A DNA stretch of 11,452 nucleotides, from the NCBI GenBank assembly GCA_013365325.1, contig JABVXV010000734.1:1-11452 (forward strand), read 5' to 3'. Below, piece after piece: positions 1-8,142 of the stretch. The translations under genes were made by a program, and so were the position numbers. The notes beneath the pieces were generated by a model, which was not told where the DNA came from, did no database searches, and saw only the letters and a list, made by a program, of their open reading frames with translations. This stretch comes from Dipetalonema caudispina (lineage: Eukaryota; Nematoda; Chromadorea; Rhabditida; Onchocercidae). The first letter of the stretch is position 1; every line of letters starts with the position of its first letter.

Positions 1-138
<138 letters not shown>

Positions 139-464
139 CAAATGTTACTGTTACAACATTATTGTGATTATAAACTGAAAGAAAATCGAATAAACGTATT
201 AAATTAACCGTAATTAAGAGGGAATGTGTGAGGAATGATTCGTTCAGCTGATTATATGAAGATGATCGACAGTAATTTATTATCAGTTTTGATCGCCTGT
301 ATTTTGTCAATTTTGGAGTTAATTCCCTTTAAGTTCACGTAACTTATATTAGTTTTATTGTTTTTCTCTGCTCAATATTTTATCTATCGAAATCATCATA
401 GATTATTTCTTGTTGTTTATCATCTGATGCTATCATATAAGCACCATCACATATATTTGTGCAA
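139..464. other. AT-rich intergenic DNA
   Basis: I see no gene, RNA or clear repeat between the microsatellite and the hairpin. The open frames here are short and run into the ATT repeat. Confidence 0.6.
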
Positions 465-537
465 GATTTGCTCACGTTTTGGCGGAATTGATAGGAGTCC
501 GTTTACTCCTATCACTTCCGTCACAACATAGCAAGTT
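465..537 (+). ncRNA. Candidate pre-miRNA-like hairpin
   Basis: The 23-nt arms 476-498 and 505-527 pair at 20 Watson-Crick positions plus one G-T, around a 6-nt loop (CCGTTT). The terminal part, TGATAGGAGT with ACTCCTATCA, is perfect. After a small 3/2 internal loop, a basal stem GATTTGCT (465-472) pairs with AGCAAGTT (530-537). All three wobble pairs are stable only if the plus strand is transcribed. The region is less AT-rich than its surroundings. The shape and the 73-nt size fit a miRNA precursor, but I do not recognise the sequence. A small inverted-repeat element is the alternative. Confidence 0.45.
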
Positions 538-1000
538 GAACCATTAACGTAAACATTACGATGCAATTACCGCAAAATAAAGCAACAAAGGAGAAAAAAA
601 AACTGATACCATTAACAACAAACAAAGGAATTATTTGTGGAAAGTTGAATGTAATTATTGCATAACGTACAAATAACCTGGCGTAATTGGAAAGAATAAA
701 CGTCGTTTAAATCACTTTTATAAATAGATCAATTACGCAAGTGTAAATGTCAGGGTATAAGTTAAATATTAAATGGAAACTATGCTGATTAAATGCAATT
801 AGCTTAAATCTAAAAAATTAAATTTTAATATATATTGTATCATATTTAAAGCTAAAAAAAGTGTAATTTTAAAAGTATTCTATCTTATTTTTAAAAAATT
901 AAATTCAGAAAATGTGTAAATTAATTGAATCATTTCTGATTTCTTTTTGTTTTAATTTATACCCTAAAAATTGAAATGATAAAGGGAAGAGTTGAATAAC
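538..1000. other. Downstream flank and 3' UTR of the ZP gene
   Basis: AT-rich with no coding signal. No canonical AATAAA is seen on the minus strand just past the stop. A TATAAA variant lies at 961-956, 40 bases downstream, and AATAAG at 889-884; either could be the poly(A) signal. The UTR end cannot be placed. Confidence 0.4.
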
Positions 1001-1185
1001 CTAATAACGATAAAACAAAGCCATTTTTCGACTAGAAAGTCTGGAATAAATGATTGTCGCTACAGCGATTGATATAGATACTAATGAAAATGCTGAAAGA
1101 ATCCACATACTTAATATTGGTATGCATACGCCTTCTTCACGACGATCGCTTAGTAAACTTGATTTTGCCAATTGTTCGGGTAAAT
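1001..1185 (-). CDS. Exon 10: transmembrane helix, short tail and stop
   Basis: The acceptor is TTTACAG. It encodes residues 526-586 and ends at TAG (1003-1001). ILSMWILSAFSLVSISIAVA lies within a single transmembrane helix at about 549-572. The cytoplasmic tail is short and basic (SRLSSRKMALFYRY). A C-terminal helix after a furin-type site is the standard layout of ZP precursors. Confidence 0.93.
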
Positions 1186-4100
1186 CTGTAAAGAAATTAG
1201 AAAATCTTTGATTAATTTTGTAAATTAATGTTAATCAATAAATAATTAAAATGAGGGCAATGATGATGGAGTAAGATGAAAAAACGGAAATGTTCGCATA
1301 TTGACACTTTTCATCTTCTTCCTCTTTTATTTATTTTCTCTTTTTTTTTTCTCATTGTTATCTTTCAAAAAGACAAGATATGATAAGAAGGGATAATTAT
1401 TAAATTCTCTGATAAACAAGAAAAAGTTAATGAAACACACATGTATACACCGTTAAAAAAAAAAAAAACTTCTTGATTAGGAATTTTTGAAATTCGTAAA
1501 TTTTACATTCAATAAATAATATTCCAGAGGAAGTAATACTTACCGAAGCCTTCTTCAAGAATTTTTAACTGTGGTGTTGCTACATCCAAGTCAACGATTT
1601 TATAATTATTTTCAGGAACTGTCCGTCGATCCCTCGTTGAATTTGATTCTCTGATAATTTCTATCCCAGAAGTTGTTGCCGTTGTCATTGTTGTTGTTGC
1701 TGTTGTTGTTGCTGTTGTTGTTGCTGTTGTTGTTGCTGTTGTTGTTGCTGTTGTTGTTACTGTTGCTGTTGCAATTGTTGTTGCTTCTGTTGTTGTTGTT
1801 GTTGTTGTTGTTGTTGCTTTTGTTGTTCTTTCTGAGGTTTTACTTGAAGTTCCACCAGTATTAGTGAGAATAATATCAGCAGTAGTCATGCCTTGATTAT
1901 TTCTTGCATTTATATTTAGCAAATTATCATTTTCACCCGAACCTATAAACAAGAAATTTTCCTTTAAATTTTTAACAAATTTTAACAGTTTCCAAATTCG
2001 TTACTATAATTTTTGGTAAAATTTAAGACAATGAAATTTATTTCATTTAGAATATTCCAAAAGACTATTCAAAATTTTCAATGAATGACAGAGTAGAAGA
2101 AATTTTCAACACTCACTATCTTGTTAAAGTATGAAATATTATTTTATGTCGCATTTTAATTCATACTTATACCATTCAACAAGTTGTACATGAACGCTAT
2201 GATATTGATATTAATTAATCAAGTAAAGTTATTAGAAAGTATCATTTCTATGTTTTGGTTTCTATTTCAGGCAAAAAAATTAAGTTTGCAAGAAAAAAAA
2301 AAAACAAAATTGGCCAAAAAGTTAACCAAATAGGAAGTCATCGATAAAAATAAACGAAAATTAACCTTCTATTTCATGAATAAACTCTGTGTTACTATCA
2401 TTTTGTTGTCCGTAATATGCCGAAAATCTGTTTTGCTTCGGTATTTCATTCATGAAAATCTGTGTCGATTTTGCGATATATTCATCATTTAGTTTGATGG
2501 TAGCAGCAATATGATCGGTGAATGATGAAGTGGATGGCAAAGTTTGGAATTCAGATGAATTCCTGGATGATGGAGAAATCATCGTGTTTGGCGGAGCAGT
2601 CTGAACGATCCGGACGGTATTTGATGTAGCTAACGGACCAGTAGTTGTATACAAAAGTTGATCGTTTTGTAATTCATCTTCGATATGTTCCGCCTCATCT
2701 TTTGCATTTGTGGTAACAAAGATTTGGTCATTACAACGTGGTGGCTGTAAAAATTTTTTGTTTTTTCCTTGGGACTCAAAATGAAATCGTAATTAATCAA
2801 TAAATTATAAGTATTAAACGGTAAGGAATAAGTGATAAATGATAGGTAAAAACTAATCATCAAATAAGTGCAAAAATAGTTAAAAACTAACAAAAAAAAA
2901 ATTCATTTGAAGTTTATAAAAATGTTTCATTTGCAAGAATTATAAGTATATAATCAAAGAAATCTGAAACAAAAAATAAATCTTGTAAAAAAATTTTGAA
3001 TTTTCAGGATTTTTTCAGAAAGAGGAAGAATGAGGGAGGGAGAGAGAAAGATTGAGAGGAAAAATTTTAAATATCATGATGTACCGTCACATTGGTACAG
3101 TAATCTCCTTTTTTGAAACACAATTTCACTTGACAGCTGAAATAAATCGATTCACGATCTGGAAGATTTACAACACTTGCTCCCTGAAAAAAGAAAATGT
3201 TATTACCTATAATGTTAGCTTTTAAGATCGACCTATGATCACCGATTAAAGCAAAAATAGAAGTGGAATGTAGACAGTCAATACTTAATTAATTAATTAA
3301 TTCAAAAAACAAAATGGCTATAAAAGCAAATAGCTGTATTAACTAACCGCAAAGCTACGAGTTAGTTCATTGGAGTATGTTAATTGTGGAATGATAAAAT
3401 CATCTGTTGAACATCTGCAAAATTTATGTTAACTTGAAATTTATTGAACTATCAAAACAAAAAAAATCATTTTACTTCTAGAAAAGTATATTTGCAAATA
3501 TTGAAAATGAAAAATATTTCCAAATTGATTGAAACTTAAAAATTAATTTCAGTTTAAATATTTTGATAGTCCCTTTTTCGGACAAAAAAAATTGAAAATA
3601 CATTTCAAGCAACATTTAATAGCTTCAATGATAATTATGAAAACTTTGATAAATTCAAAGGAAATGACTAAAATTTAAATATTAAAAGATTTCTACCCAT
3701 TTTCATTGATAACTTGATGTTCTCCACCTTGTCCATCCAAAATATAACAGCTATGAATAAGCATTGCATAAACATCTGATGGACAATCCCAAACATGAAA
3801 TACGATGTCACCTACTCGACCATATCGTAATACCGGTCCATTCGGGGAATCTCGATGTAGTGTATAGGAACACTGAGGCATTGCATGACCCGATTCAAGC
3901 ATTGATGTTGTCAAATCACTGAAAACAAAGAAAAAAAAAATTATTAATTTCATCAATAAATTATAATTTGAAAATTTTATGCTAAATTTTTTATTTGTAA
4001 AAAAGAAATGCAACAATAGAAAGAGTAAGCAAAAAGAAGAAAAAAAAAACTTTTTCATAGCTATTACAATTATAATTCATTTCTTTCCTTTTCTTTTCTA

Positions 4101-7094
4101 ACAATTTTCAACTTTTTAACATTATCTATCTGAAAATTAAATAGTTGAAAGGATTAAATTTGAAAAAAAAAAGAAACAATTATTGTGGGAAATATTGAAC
4201 GAAAAATAAAAAGTATAAATTGTGAGAATATTTATATGATTTCTTTATATGAAAGATAATTGAATCATTTTTTTTTTTCCTTTTTAAAAAGAAATGGAAA
4301 AAGGAAAGGTGGAAAAGGAAAAATTTTCAATGATAAGAAATAATTTGATATCAATTTTGATATTTTTTTTTTCTTTCGAATAAAATACACTTTTTTTTCC
4401 AACTAATAAATATAAATTTTAATATTTAAAAAAAAAAAAAAAATGGAGAGAATTTTTTCATTTATTTTAGTAATAAAACAAAGCAATAACTTCATTTGTC
4501 ACATATTTTGTCATTTCCTTCAATTAATTATTAAATGATGTCCTTCTTTTCTAACTTGAAATTTTAACCAATGAAGGTTATCCAAGTTAATTTAATTGTA
4601 GGTTATAAATTTAATTTTTTCCATCTTCCATTAAATCATTAATTTGGGATATTCAAGCACAAATTTTTTTGATATTGAAAATAATTCGTCGGATAGTTTG
4701 TTAAGTTCTGGCTTATTTTGCAATTTATAAATTTTACTCAATAAATACAAAATCTATTTTTTATTTTCGAAGAACTATCATCTCTCTAACCATTCTTCAT
4801 TTTTATGTGACAATCTTTTTTTTGTCAACCCTCTTTCCTTTCTTCCCCGCTTCCCCTCCCCCGCTGTGTACAAATGTTTATTTTGGAACAATTTAAAAAT
4901 ATCGCTCATATTTTGATCTCTATCAAACTAATATTTCAAATATTGCCCTCATTTCACAAACACTTAAATAGGTGTGGTAAATTGAAGATTATTTTGGAAA
5001 AATTAATCTCAATAAAAATTTTTCAAATTCATTGTATGAATAAACCTTTTACCCATTTGTTCGTTCTTTTTTCCCTAATTTCAAATATGATAAAATATAT
5101 AAAATTTTGGTAATTTCTATTAAGTTATAATATATACCTGACTTGTAGTTCAGCATCAACTTCCTTATTCTCTTCCATGTAGAAACACCGTACATTATAA
5201 GCCCGATCTACTTTTGTAATAAATAGCTGCAAAATTTCATTTATTACTTTTAATAGAAAGCATCATTAGAATTTTAGATTCTGATTCTTCCATATTGAAT
5301 TTAAAATTTACCGGATGAAGTTGTACAATGACTGTAAATGAGTAAGCCATTCCACGTGGATTCACCTGTAAATAAAAATGAATTTTTGAATGATCTTTCA
5401 TTGTTGATAGTAAATGTCTAAATTGAGAGTGGAATTTTTTAATCGGTGTGTTTACTTACTTCACGTTTCCTGTTCACGTTACATTGCTCGAAATGAAACG
5501 TTGCATGATTAGTTTGTTTGAAGTGACAACCATCCTTGTGAAAATGACCTTTGGCAAAAATATATGATGGTTTTTGGGATGCTGTTCGTACTCGTACTGC
5601 TATAGTACCTTGTCCACATTCTACTTCCGGTTGATCTGAAATTGATTCCTTAATTTTTCCCCTTTTTCTTTTTATCGAATTTTTTCCATAAAAATTAAAA
5701 AATAATATATGTTCGAAATTTACGAATGCTCTTTTTTCAGCTTTCATTTAGTCAATCTAACTTTTATTGAAATTTATTTTCACATTTAATTAGTAGTTAA
5801 ATCTTTCTCCTCATCCTCTTCCTCTCTTACCCTTTCCTTATTAATAATTCATTTTAAATTTTGAAAAGAAAAATAATTTTGATAGGTTTAATAGTTGAAA
5901 TAAATTGCTGGAAACTTACAATTATGCTATGAAAAATTAAGTTTTTTTCGAATTTCTTGGAGTTTTTTCCTCCTATTCGTTTTTTTCTTTTTGACAAAAA
6001 TTAAATTATTTGAAATAAATATAAAATATTGATTAAATATTGTTGAAAATCAATTTGATGGATTAATGTTTGGTGACAATTCGTTGCAGCCCCATTGGCG
6101 CAGTCGGTTAGCGCGTCGTACTTATAAGTGATCGAAGAGATGCGAAGGTCAGCAGTTCGAGCCTGCTATGGGGCAAAAGCTAGTTTTGCAAAATTGTTGC
6201 CACTTTCAAACGTATATATATATTAGAATTTCTTCACCGATCCTTTTGATGATAATTTAAAAAATGAATAGTTTTTTTTTTCATTTGGAGTTCATTTTGA
6301 ACTTTTTAAAAATCAAATAATTAAAAAAAACACAAGGTCAATCGGTAAAATTTTAGTGGTTTTTATAGAATTGGTTAAAATAATTATTACGATATAGCAC
6401 ATCAATGTACGAAATATATTTATTTCATAGGTTTAGATCGAATTGAAAATTGAAGCAATTTAAATTTTGACATTATCCTCTTAATATATATTTAATATTT
6501 AAAAAAAAAGAAAGAAATTTATGATAATTGCAAAAGGACAAAATGAATTTCAAATTTTAATCCATTTTTTTCATTGCTCTGATATCACGTATTTTTGTTG
6601 TAGAATGTATGTGAAGGTCAAAATTGTTCTTTTGACAAGAATTTGCACCCCAAAAAGCTATAATTTTTATATTCAAATTTATAGCAAATTTTTTTTTTCC
6701 TTCACATTTCAATTTAACTATTTTTAAGTTTTGTTAAAGTTTTCACAATTTGAATTTGAAAAAGAAAAATACACAAATACTAAACAAACAATAGATTTTT
6801 TTTTCTTTTCCTTTTTCTCTTCTTTTTTTTTTTTTTTTTTTTTTTATTTGTAATGACGAGTGAATTTTTGTTTGGTAACAATGCTTCGACAAAAGTCATC
6901 TTAAACGAGCAATCCATTTAGAATGGAATGATCGTTTGAAATAGTAAAACAGATGGAATGATCGGATTTGAACGGATACTTAATGAGCTATGAAGTTGAC
7001 AACCTTGAATTGCATTATTGAACACCGAAGCTGTTGCTCGTACGCTTGTAACAATAAGTGATACGATTAGTGATGCAAATAACGCCGTTAACAT
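1001..7094 (-). CDS. Cuticlin-like ZP-domain transmembrane protein, complete 10-exon gene
   Basis: Joined exons: 7094-7004, 5635-5460, 5365-5312, 5226-5138, 3918-3697, 3414-3348, 3183-3085, 2744-2366, 1942-1544, 1185-1001. They total 1761 nt (586 residues plus TAG), and every junction keeps frame with GT/AG ends. Residues 1-20 are a signal peptide (cleavage probably after V-R-A). ZP-N is about 31-121 with Cys 37, 67, 82 and 121, the usual four. ZP-C is about 150-270 with Cys 153, 182, 194, 212, 250, 255, 262 and 270. Landmarks such as VGDIVFHVWDCPSD and HSCYILDGQG are typical of nematode cuticlin-like proteins. Residues 271-495 form a Ser/Thr/Asn-rich linker, R496-D-R-R499 is a furin-type site, and about 549-572 is a transmembrane helix. 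ZP proteins of this family polymerise in the apical extracellular matrix or cuticle after convertase release. I cannot assign a specific cut or cutl orthologue. The first exon end is the least certain junction. Confidence 0.93.
1186..1543 (-). other. Intron 9 (358 nt)
   Basis: It holds a polypyrimidine stretch near 1311-1352 and a 14-A run near 1455. I see no coding or structured element. Confidence 0.75.
1544..1942 (-). CDS. Exon 9: Thr-rich repeat linker and furin-type site
   Basis: The acceptor is TTTATAG and the donor GTAAGT; 399 nt. It encodes residues 393-525. A Thr-rich tract spans about 431-483 and contains five or more tandem TTTA units. R496-D-R-R499 then gives a proprotein-convertase-type site before a short acidic and hydrophobic stretch. 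The exon codes through the repeat without a stop and joins both neighbours in phase, so it is a real exon and not a bare microsatellite. Confidence 0.9.
1673..1840 (-). repeat. Coding Thr/Ala minisatellite and microsatellite in exon 9
   Basis: Seen on the plus strand as TTG/TGT triplets, with a 12-bp unit (TTGTTGTTGCTG) tandemly repeated from about 1689 to 1758 and a purer (TGT)n run at about 1788-1816. On the coding strand this reads as repeated Thr-Thr-Thr-Ala and poly-Thr. The unit length is a multiple of three, so copy-number changes would keep the frame. Confidence 0.92.
1943..2365 (-). other. Intron 8 (423 nt) with an inverted repeat
   Basis: AT-rich. AAGTATGAA (2127-2135) faces TTCATACTT (2160-2168), and outside them CTTGTT (2120-2125) faces AACAAG (2178-2183). 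No coding signal is seen. Confidence 0.55.
2366..2744 (-). CDS. Exon 8: last ZP cysteine and Ser/Thr/Asn-rich linker
   Basis: The acceptor is TTTACAG and the donor GTTAAT. It encodes residues 267-392. PPRC supplies Cys270, the last cysteine of the ZP module. The rest is low-cysteine, polar and Ser/Thr/Asn/Gln-rich with no motif I recognise, as expected for a disordered, possibly glycosylated linker. It ends with one base of Gly393. Confidence 0.92.
2745..3084 (-). other. Intron 7 (340 nt)
   Basis: AT-rich, with a short purine run at about 3018-3062. I see nothing else in it. Confidence 0.75.
3085..3183 (-). CDS. Exon 7: end of ZP-C
   Basis: The acceptor is TTTTCAG and the donor GTACAT; 99 nt, phase 0. 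It encodes residues 234-266, including IYFSCQVKLCFKKGDYC with Cys 250, 255 and 262. The Y-F-x-C-Q-x-x-L-C pattern is a strong ZP-C signature. N264-V-T is an N-glycosylation sequon. Confidence 0.95.
3348..3414 (-). CDS. Exon 6: ZP-C continuation
   Basis: The acceptor is TTTGCAG and the donor GTTAGT. It completes Gly211 and encodes residues 212-233 (CSTDDFIIPQLTYSNELTRS, then FA), starting at Cys212. This continues the ENGC-S-T-D motif of the previous exon and ends in phase 0. Confidence 0.93.
3697..3918 (-). CDS. Exon 5: core of ZP-C
   Basis: The acceptor is TTTTCAG and the donor GTAGAA. It encodes residues 137-211 with Cys 153, 182 and 194. AMPQCSYTLHRDSPNGPV, VGDIVFHVWDCPSD and HSCYILDGQGGEHQVINENG make it the most diagnostic exon for a cuticlin-like ZP domain. 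It ends in phase 2, within Gly211. Confidence 0.96.
3919..5137 (-). other. Intron 4 (1219 nt) of the ZP gene
   Basis: This AT-rich intron has no supported exon. Its one compositional oddity is a C-rich pyrimidine block at 4829-4864, which is G-rich in the transcript. The open frame at 4874-5113 on the plus strand has no recognisable protein features. Confidence 0.75.
5138..5226 (-). CDS. Exon 4: end of ZP-N
   Basis: The acceptor is TTTGCAG and the donor GTATAT. It encodes residues 108-136 and two bases of Ser137. The stretch FITKVDRAYNVRCFYMEE holds Cys121, the fourth ZP-N cysteine; DRAYxVxCFY is a hallmark of nematode ZP proteins. Confidence 0.95.
5312..5365 (-). CDS. Exon 3: 54-nt ZP-N exon
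   Basis: This small in-phase exon lies between TTTACAG and GTAAAT and encodes residues 90-107 (VNPRGMAYSFTVIVQLHP). The NPRG and V-x-L-H-P pattern matches the strand before the last ZP-N cysteine in cuticlin-like proteins. Confidence 0.93.
5460..5635 (-). CDS. Exon 2: first half of ZP-N
   Basis: It follows an AATTTCAG acceptor and ends at a perfect GTAAGT donor. It encodes residues 31-89, starting DQPEVECGQGTIAVRVRT and carrying the YIFAKG motif, with Cys 37, 67 and 82 of ZP-N. The first two bases complete the Asp codon begun in exon 1. Confidence 0.95.
6089..6175 (+). tRNA. tRNA-Ile (anticodon UAU) with a 13-nt intron
   Basis: A full cloverleaf can be drawn. The acceptor stem GCCCCAT pairs with ATGGGGC (6168-6174), with discriminator A6175. 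The D-arm is GCGC/GCGC with a GG-containing loop. The anticodon stem TCGTA pairs with TGCGA (one G-T pair), and the T-arm is AGCAG, TTCGAGC, CTGCT. Anticodon TAT is at 6123-6125 and reads AUA. A 13-nt intron lies at 6127-6139, just 3' of position 37, the canonical site. The mature length is 74 nt before CCA. An intron in tRNA-Ile(UAU) is common in animals. The gene lies inside intron 1 of the ZP gene, on the opposite strand. Confidence 0.96.
6184..6187 (+). terminator. RNA polymerase III T4 terminator of the tRNA
   Basis: TTTT begins nine bases after the tRNA 3' end, the usual place for Pol III termination. Confidence 0.8.
6796..6845. repeat. Polypyrimidine tract ending in 23 T
   Basis: Low-complexity T/C run in intron 1, read as A/G-rich in the ZP transcript. 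It is far from any acceptor in use. Confidence 0.9.
7004..7094 (-). CDS. Exon 1: start codon and signal peptide of the ZP protein
   Basis: ATG is at 7094-7092. The exon encodes 30 residues starting MLTALFASLIVSLIVTSVRA, a hydrophobic secretion signal with a plausible cleavage site after A20. It ends in phase 1 with CAAG before GTTGTC. A weak donor also exists at 6979 (exon end 6980). It has the same phase and would add eight residues, including one extra Cys. Confidence 0.8.
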
Positions 7095-7110
7095 TTCTAA
7101 AAATTGAAAT
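7095..7110 (-). promoter_or_regulatory. Probable spliced-leader trans-splice acceptor
   Basis: Read on the minus strand, TTTCAATTTTTAG is followed by AA and then the ATG. The AG is at 7098-7097. Its strong polypyrimidine 3' splice-site match, lack of a clear upstream coding exon and position two bases from the start codon suit SL trans-splicing, which is common in nematodes. A cis-spliced 5' UTR exon upstream is the alternative. Confidence 0.6.
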
Positions 7111-7294
7111 TTTTTTTATTACCAATGACAAATTTTTCTTCTTTCAAATGGTAAAATCATTTGATGATTTATTGAATGAATGATTAAAATATGATACAAA
7201 TATTTAAGTTTTAAATCAGAATGTTAAAATTCTAAATAAAAATTAAAAAATCATATTATTGGTAGTTGAAAATGAAATGAAACTGAATAAATGG

Positions 7295-7311
7295 ATTTAT
7301 CGATGATAAAT
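7295..7311. promoter_or_regulatory. Inverted pair of GATA sites upstream of the ZP gene
   Basis: TTTATC-GAT-GATAAA lies about 200 bp upstream of the start codon and forms two facing GATA sites. Nematode epidermal GATA factors (ELT-1, ELT-3) bind such sites. The function here is inferred. Confidence 0.35.
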
Positions 7312-7367
7312 TATTGAATAATAAAATTGGTAAATCTTATTGTATTAAGATATAATTGTTTTTACAG

Positions 7368-7439
7368 TATCGATCTTAGCCGCTAAGCGAGCATTGGAGT
7401 ACGGTAGTACAGATGTCTCAGCATCGATCGTGGGAACTA
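7368..7439. other. Exon-like or structured 72-bp island upstream of the ZP gene
   Basis: This block is clearly less AT-rich than its flanks. On the plus strand it follows TTTTTACAG and ends at ACTA before GTAATT. It is 72 nt long and open in one frame (phase 2 in, phase 1 out), reading SILAAKRALEYGSTDVSASI then VGT. It also holds small hairpins: CTTAG-CCG-CTAAG (7374-7386) and GTAC-GGTA-GTAC (7399-7410), with ATCGAT at both ends. It could be a coding exon, a 5' UTR exon on the minus strand, or a structured RNA. I recognise no family. Confidence 0.35.
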
Positions 7440-7556
7440 GTAATTTTTATTTTTATTTTTTATTTTTTGTTAATTGTATTGAGTATTTTTAAATGCTTAA
7501 AATATCTTTTTGTCTTAACTCTTTTCCTAGAGTTCAAACGATAATTAAATTTATCT

Positions 7557-7563
7557 AAGGTCA
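7557..7563 (+). promoter_or_regulatory. ROR/NHR-23-type half-site in the upstream flank
   Basis: AAGGTCA is preceded by the A/T-rich TTATCT, resembling a monomeric nuclear-receptor element, about 460 bp upstream of the ATG. NHR-23, the nematode ROR homologue, drives moulting and cuticle genes. Related half-sites recur nearby. Confidence 0.3.
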
Positions 7564-7566
7564 AAA

Positions 7567-8119
7567 ATCTGCAAAATATTGGCAATAGGTAAGACATTTA
7601 TGTAAGTGATGATAATGAGGACAAATGAAGATGACAAGTTTGAAGGCTTTATTCCTTCACTGTAAAAATGAAAAGAAATGAATAAAAACACTAAACTTTA
7701 CAAAATTTCAATGACCTCTTTCAAAATGAATTAATTTGGAAACAATATCATTCATAAACAACAAAAATAAATTTTGATGATGACGAGTATTGAAATTAGC
7801 AAAAGGTTAGAAAAAAATACGTTGGTATTTCATTCCTTTATTAACAGTTCTATCGATCTTTAAATCTTTGATGTGCTATAAGCTTTATCAACCTTATTTA
7901 TATTTCCTATTTTTTTTTATCGCATTTTCAGTTATGAATTACTTTCTTACCAATTCATTGTTAATGATTGTTGTTTTGAAAAAATTTGACAAATTTTTAA
8001 ATAACAAATAAGAACAGAAATAATAAGATCCCGAATGAATAACCAGAAATCTTGCCTCATCTTTTTACCTTATCAAAGTATTTTATCTAAATCAATTAAT
8101 CGTATGTATAATGCTATTG
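7567..8119. other. AT-rich upstream flank, first part
   Basis: No coding signal on either strand. It holds one TGACCT (7712-7717), the reverse of AGGTCA. Confidence 0.5.
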
Positions 8120-8142
8120 TCAATCCGATATTCCTATTATAG

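Larger units (their letters stand above)
5636..7003 (-). other. Intron 1 (1368 nt) of the ZP gene
   Basis: This is the largest intron. It hosts a plus-strand tRNA-Ile gene, a polypyrimidine run ending in 23 T (6823-6845), two AAGGTCA motifs (6334 and 6614) and a near-exact direct repeat of ATGGAATGATCG at 6923 and 6953. Large first introns often carry enhancers. I see no other exon in it. Confidence 0.8.

Noticed and set aside
1673..1864. Leucine-rich plus-strand open frame
   Set aside because: It is the antisense shadow of the Thr/Ala repeat in exon 9, which is supported by matching splice phases and a coherent protein.
2630..2893. 87-residue minus-strand open frame overlapping exon 8
   Set aside because: It is out of frame with the ZP protein. 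The exon 8 frame continues PPRC and keeps phase with both neighbours.
4874..5113. 79-residue plus-strand open frame in intron 4
   Set aside because: Antisense to the ZP intron, AT-rich composition, no recognisable domain.
6521..6727. 68-residue plus-strand open frame in intron 1
   Set aside because: Phe/Tyr/Ile-rich as expected from AT-rich noncoding DNA, with no motif.
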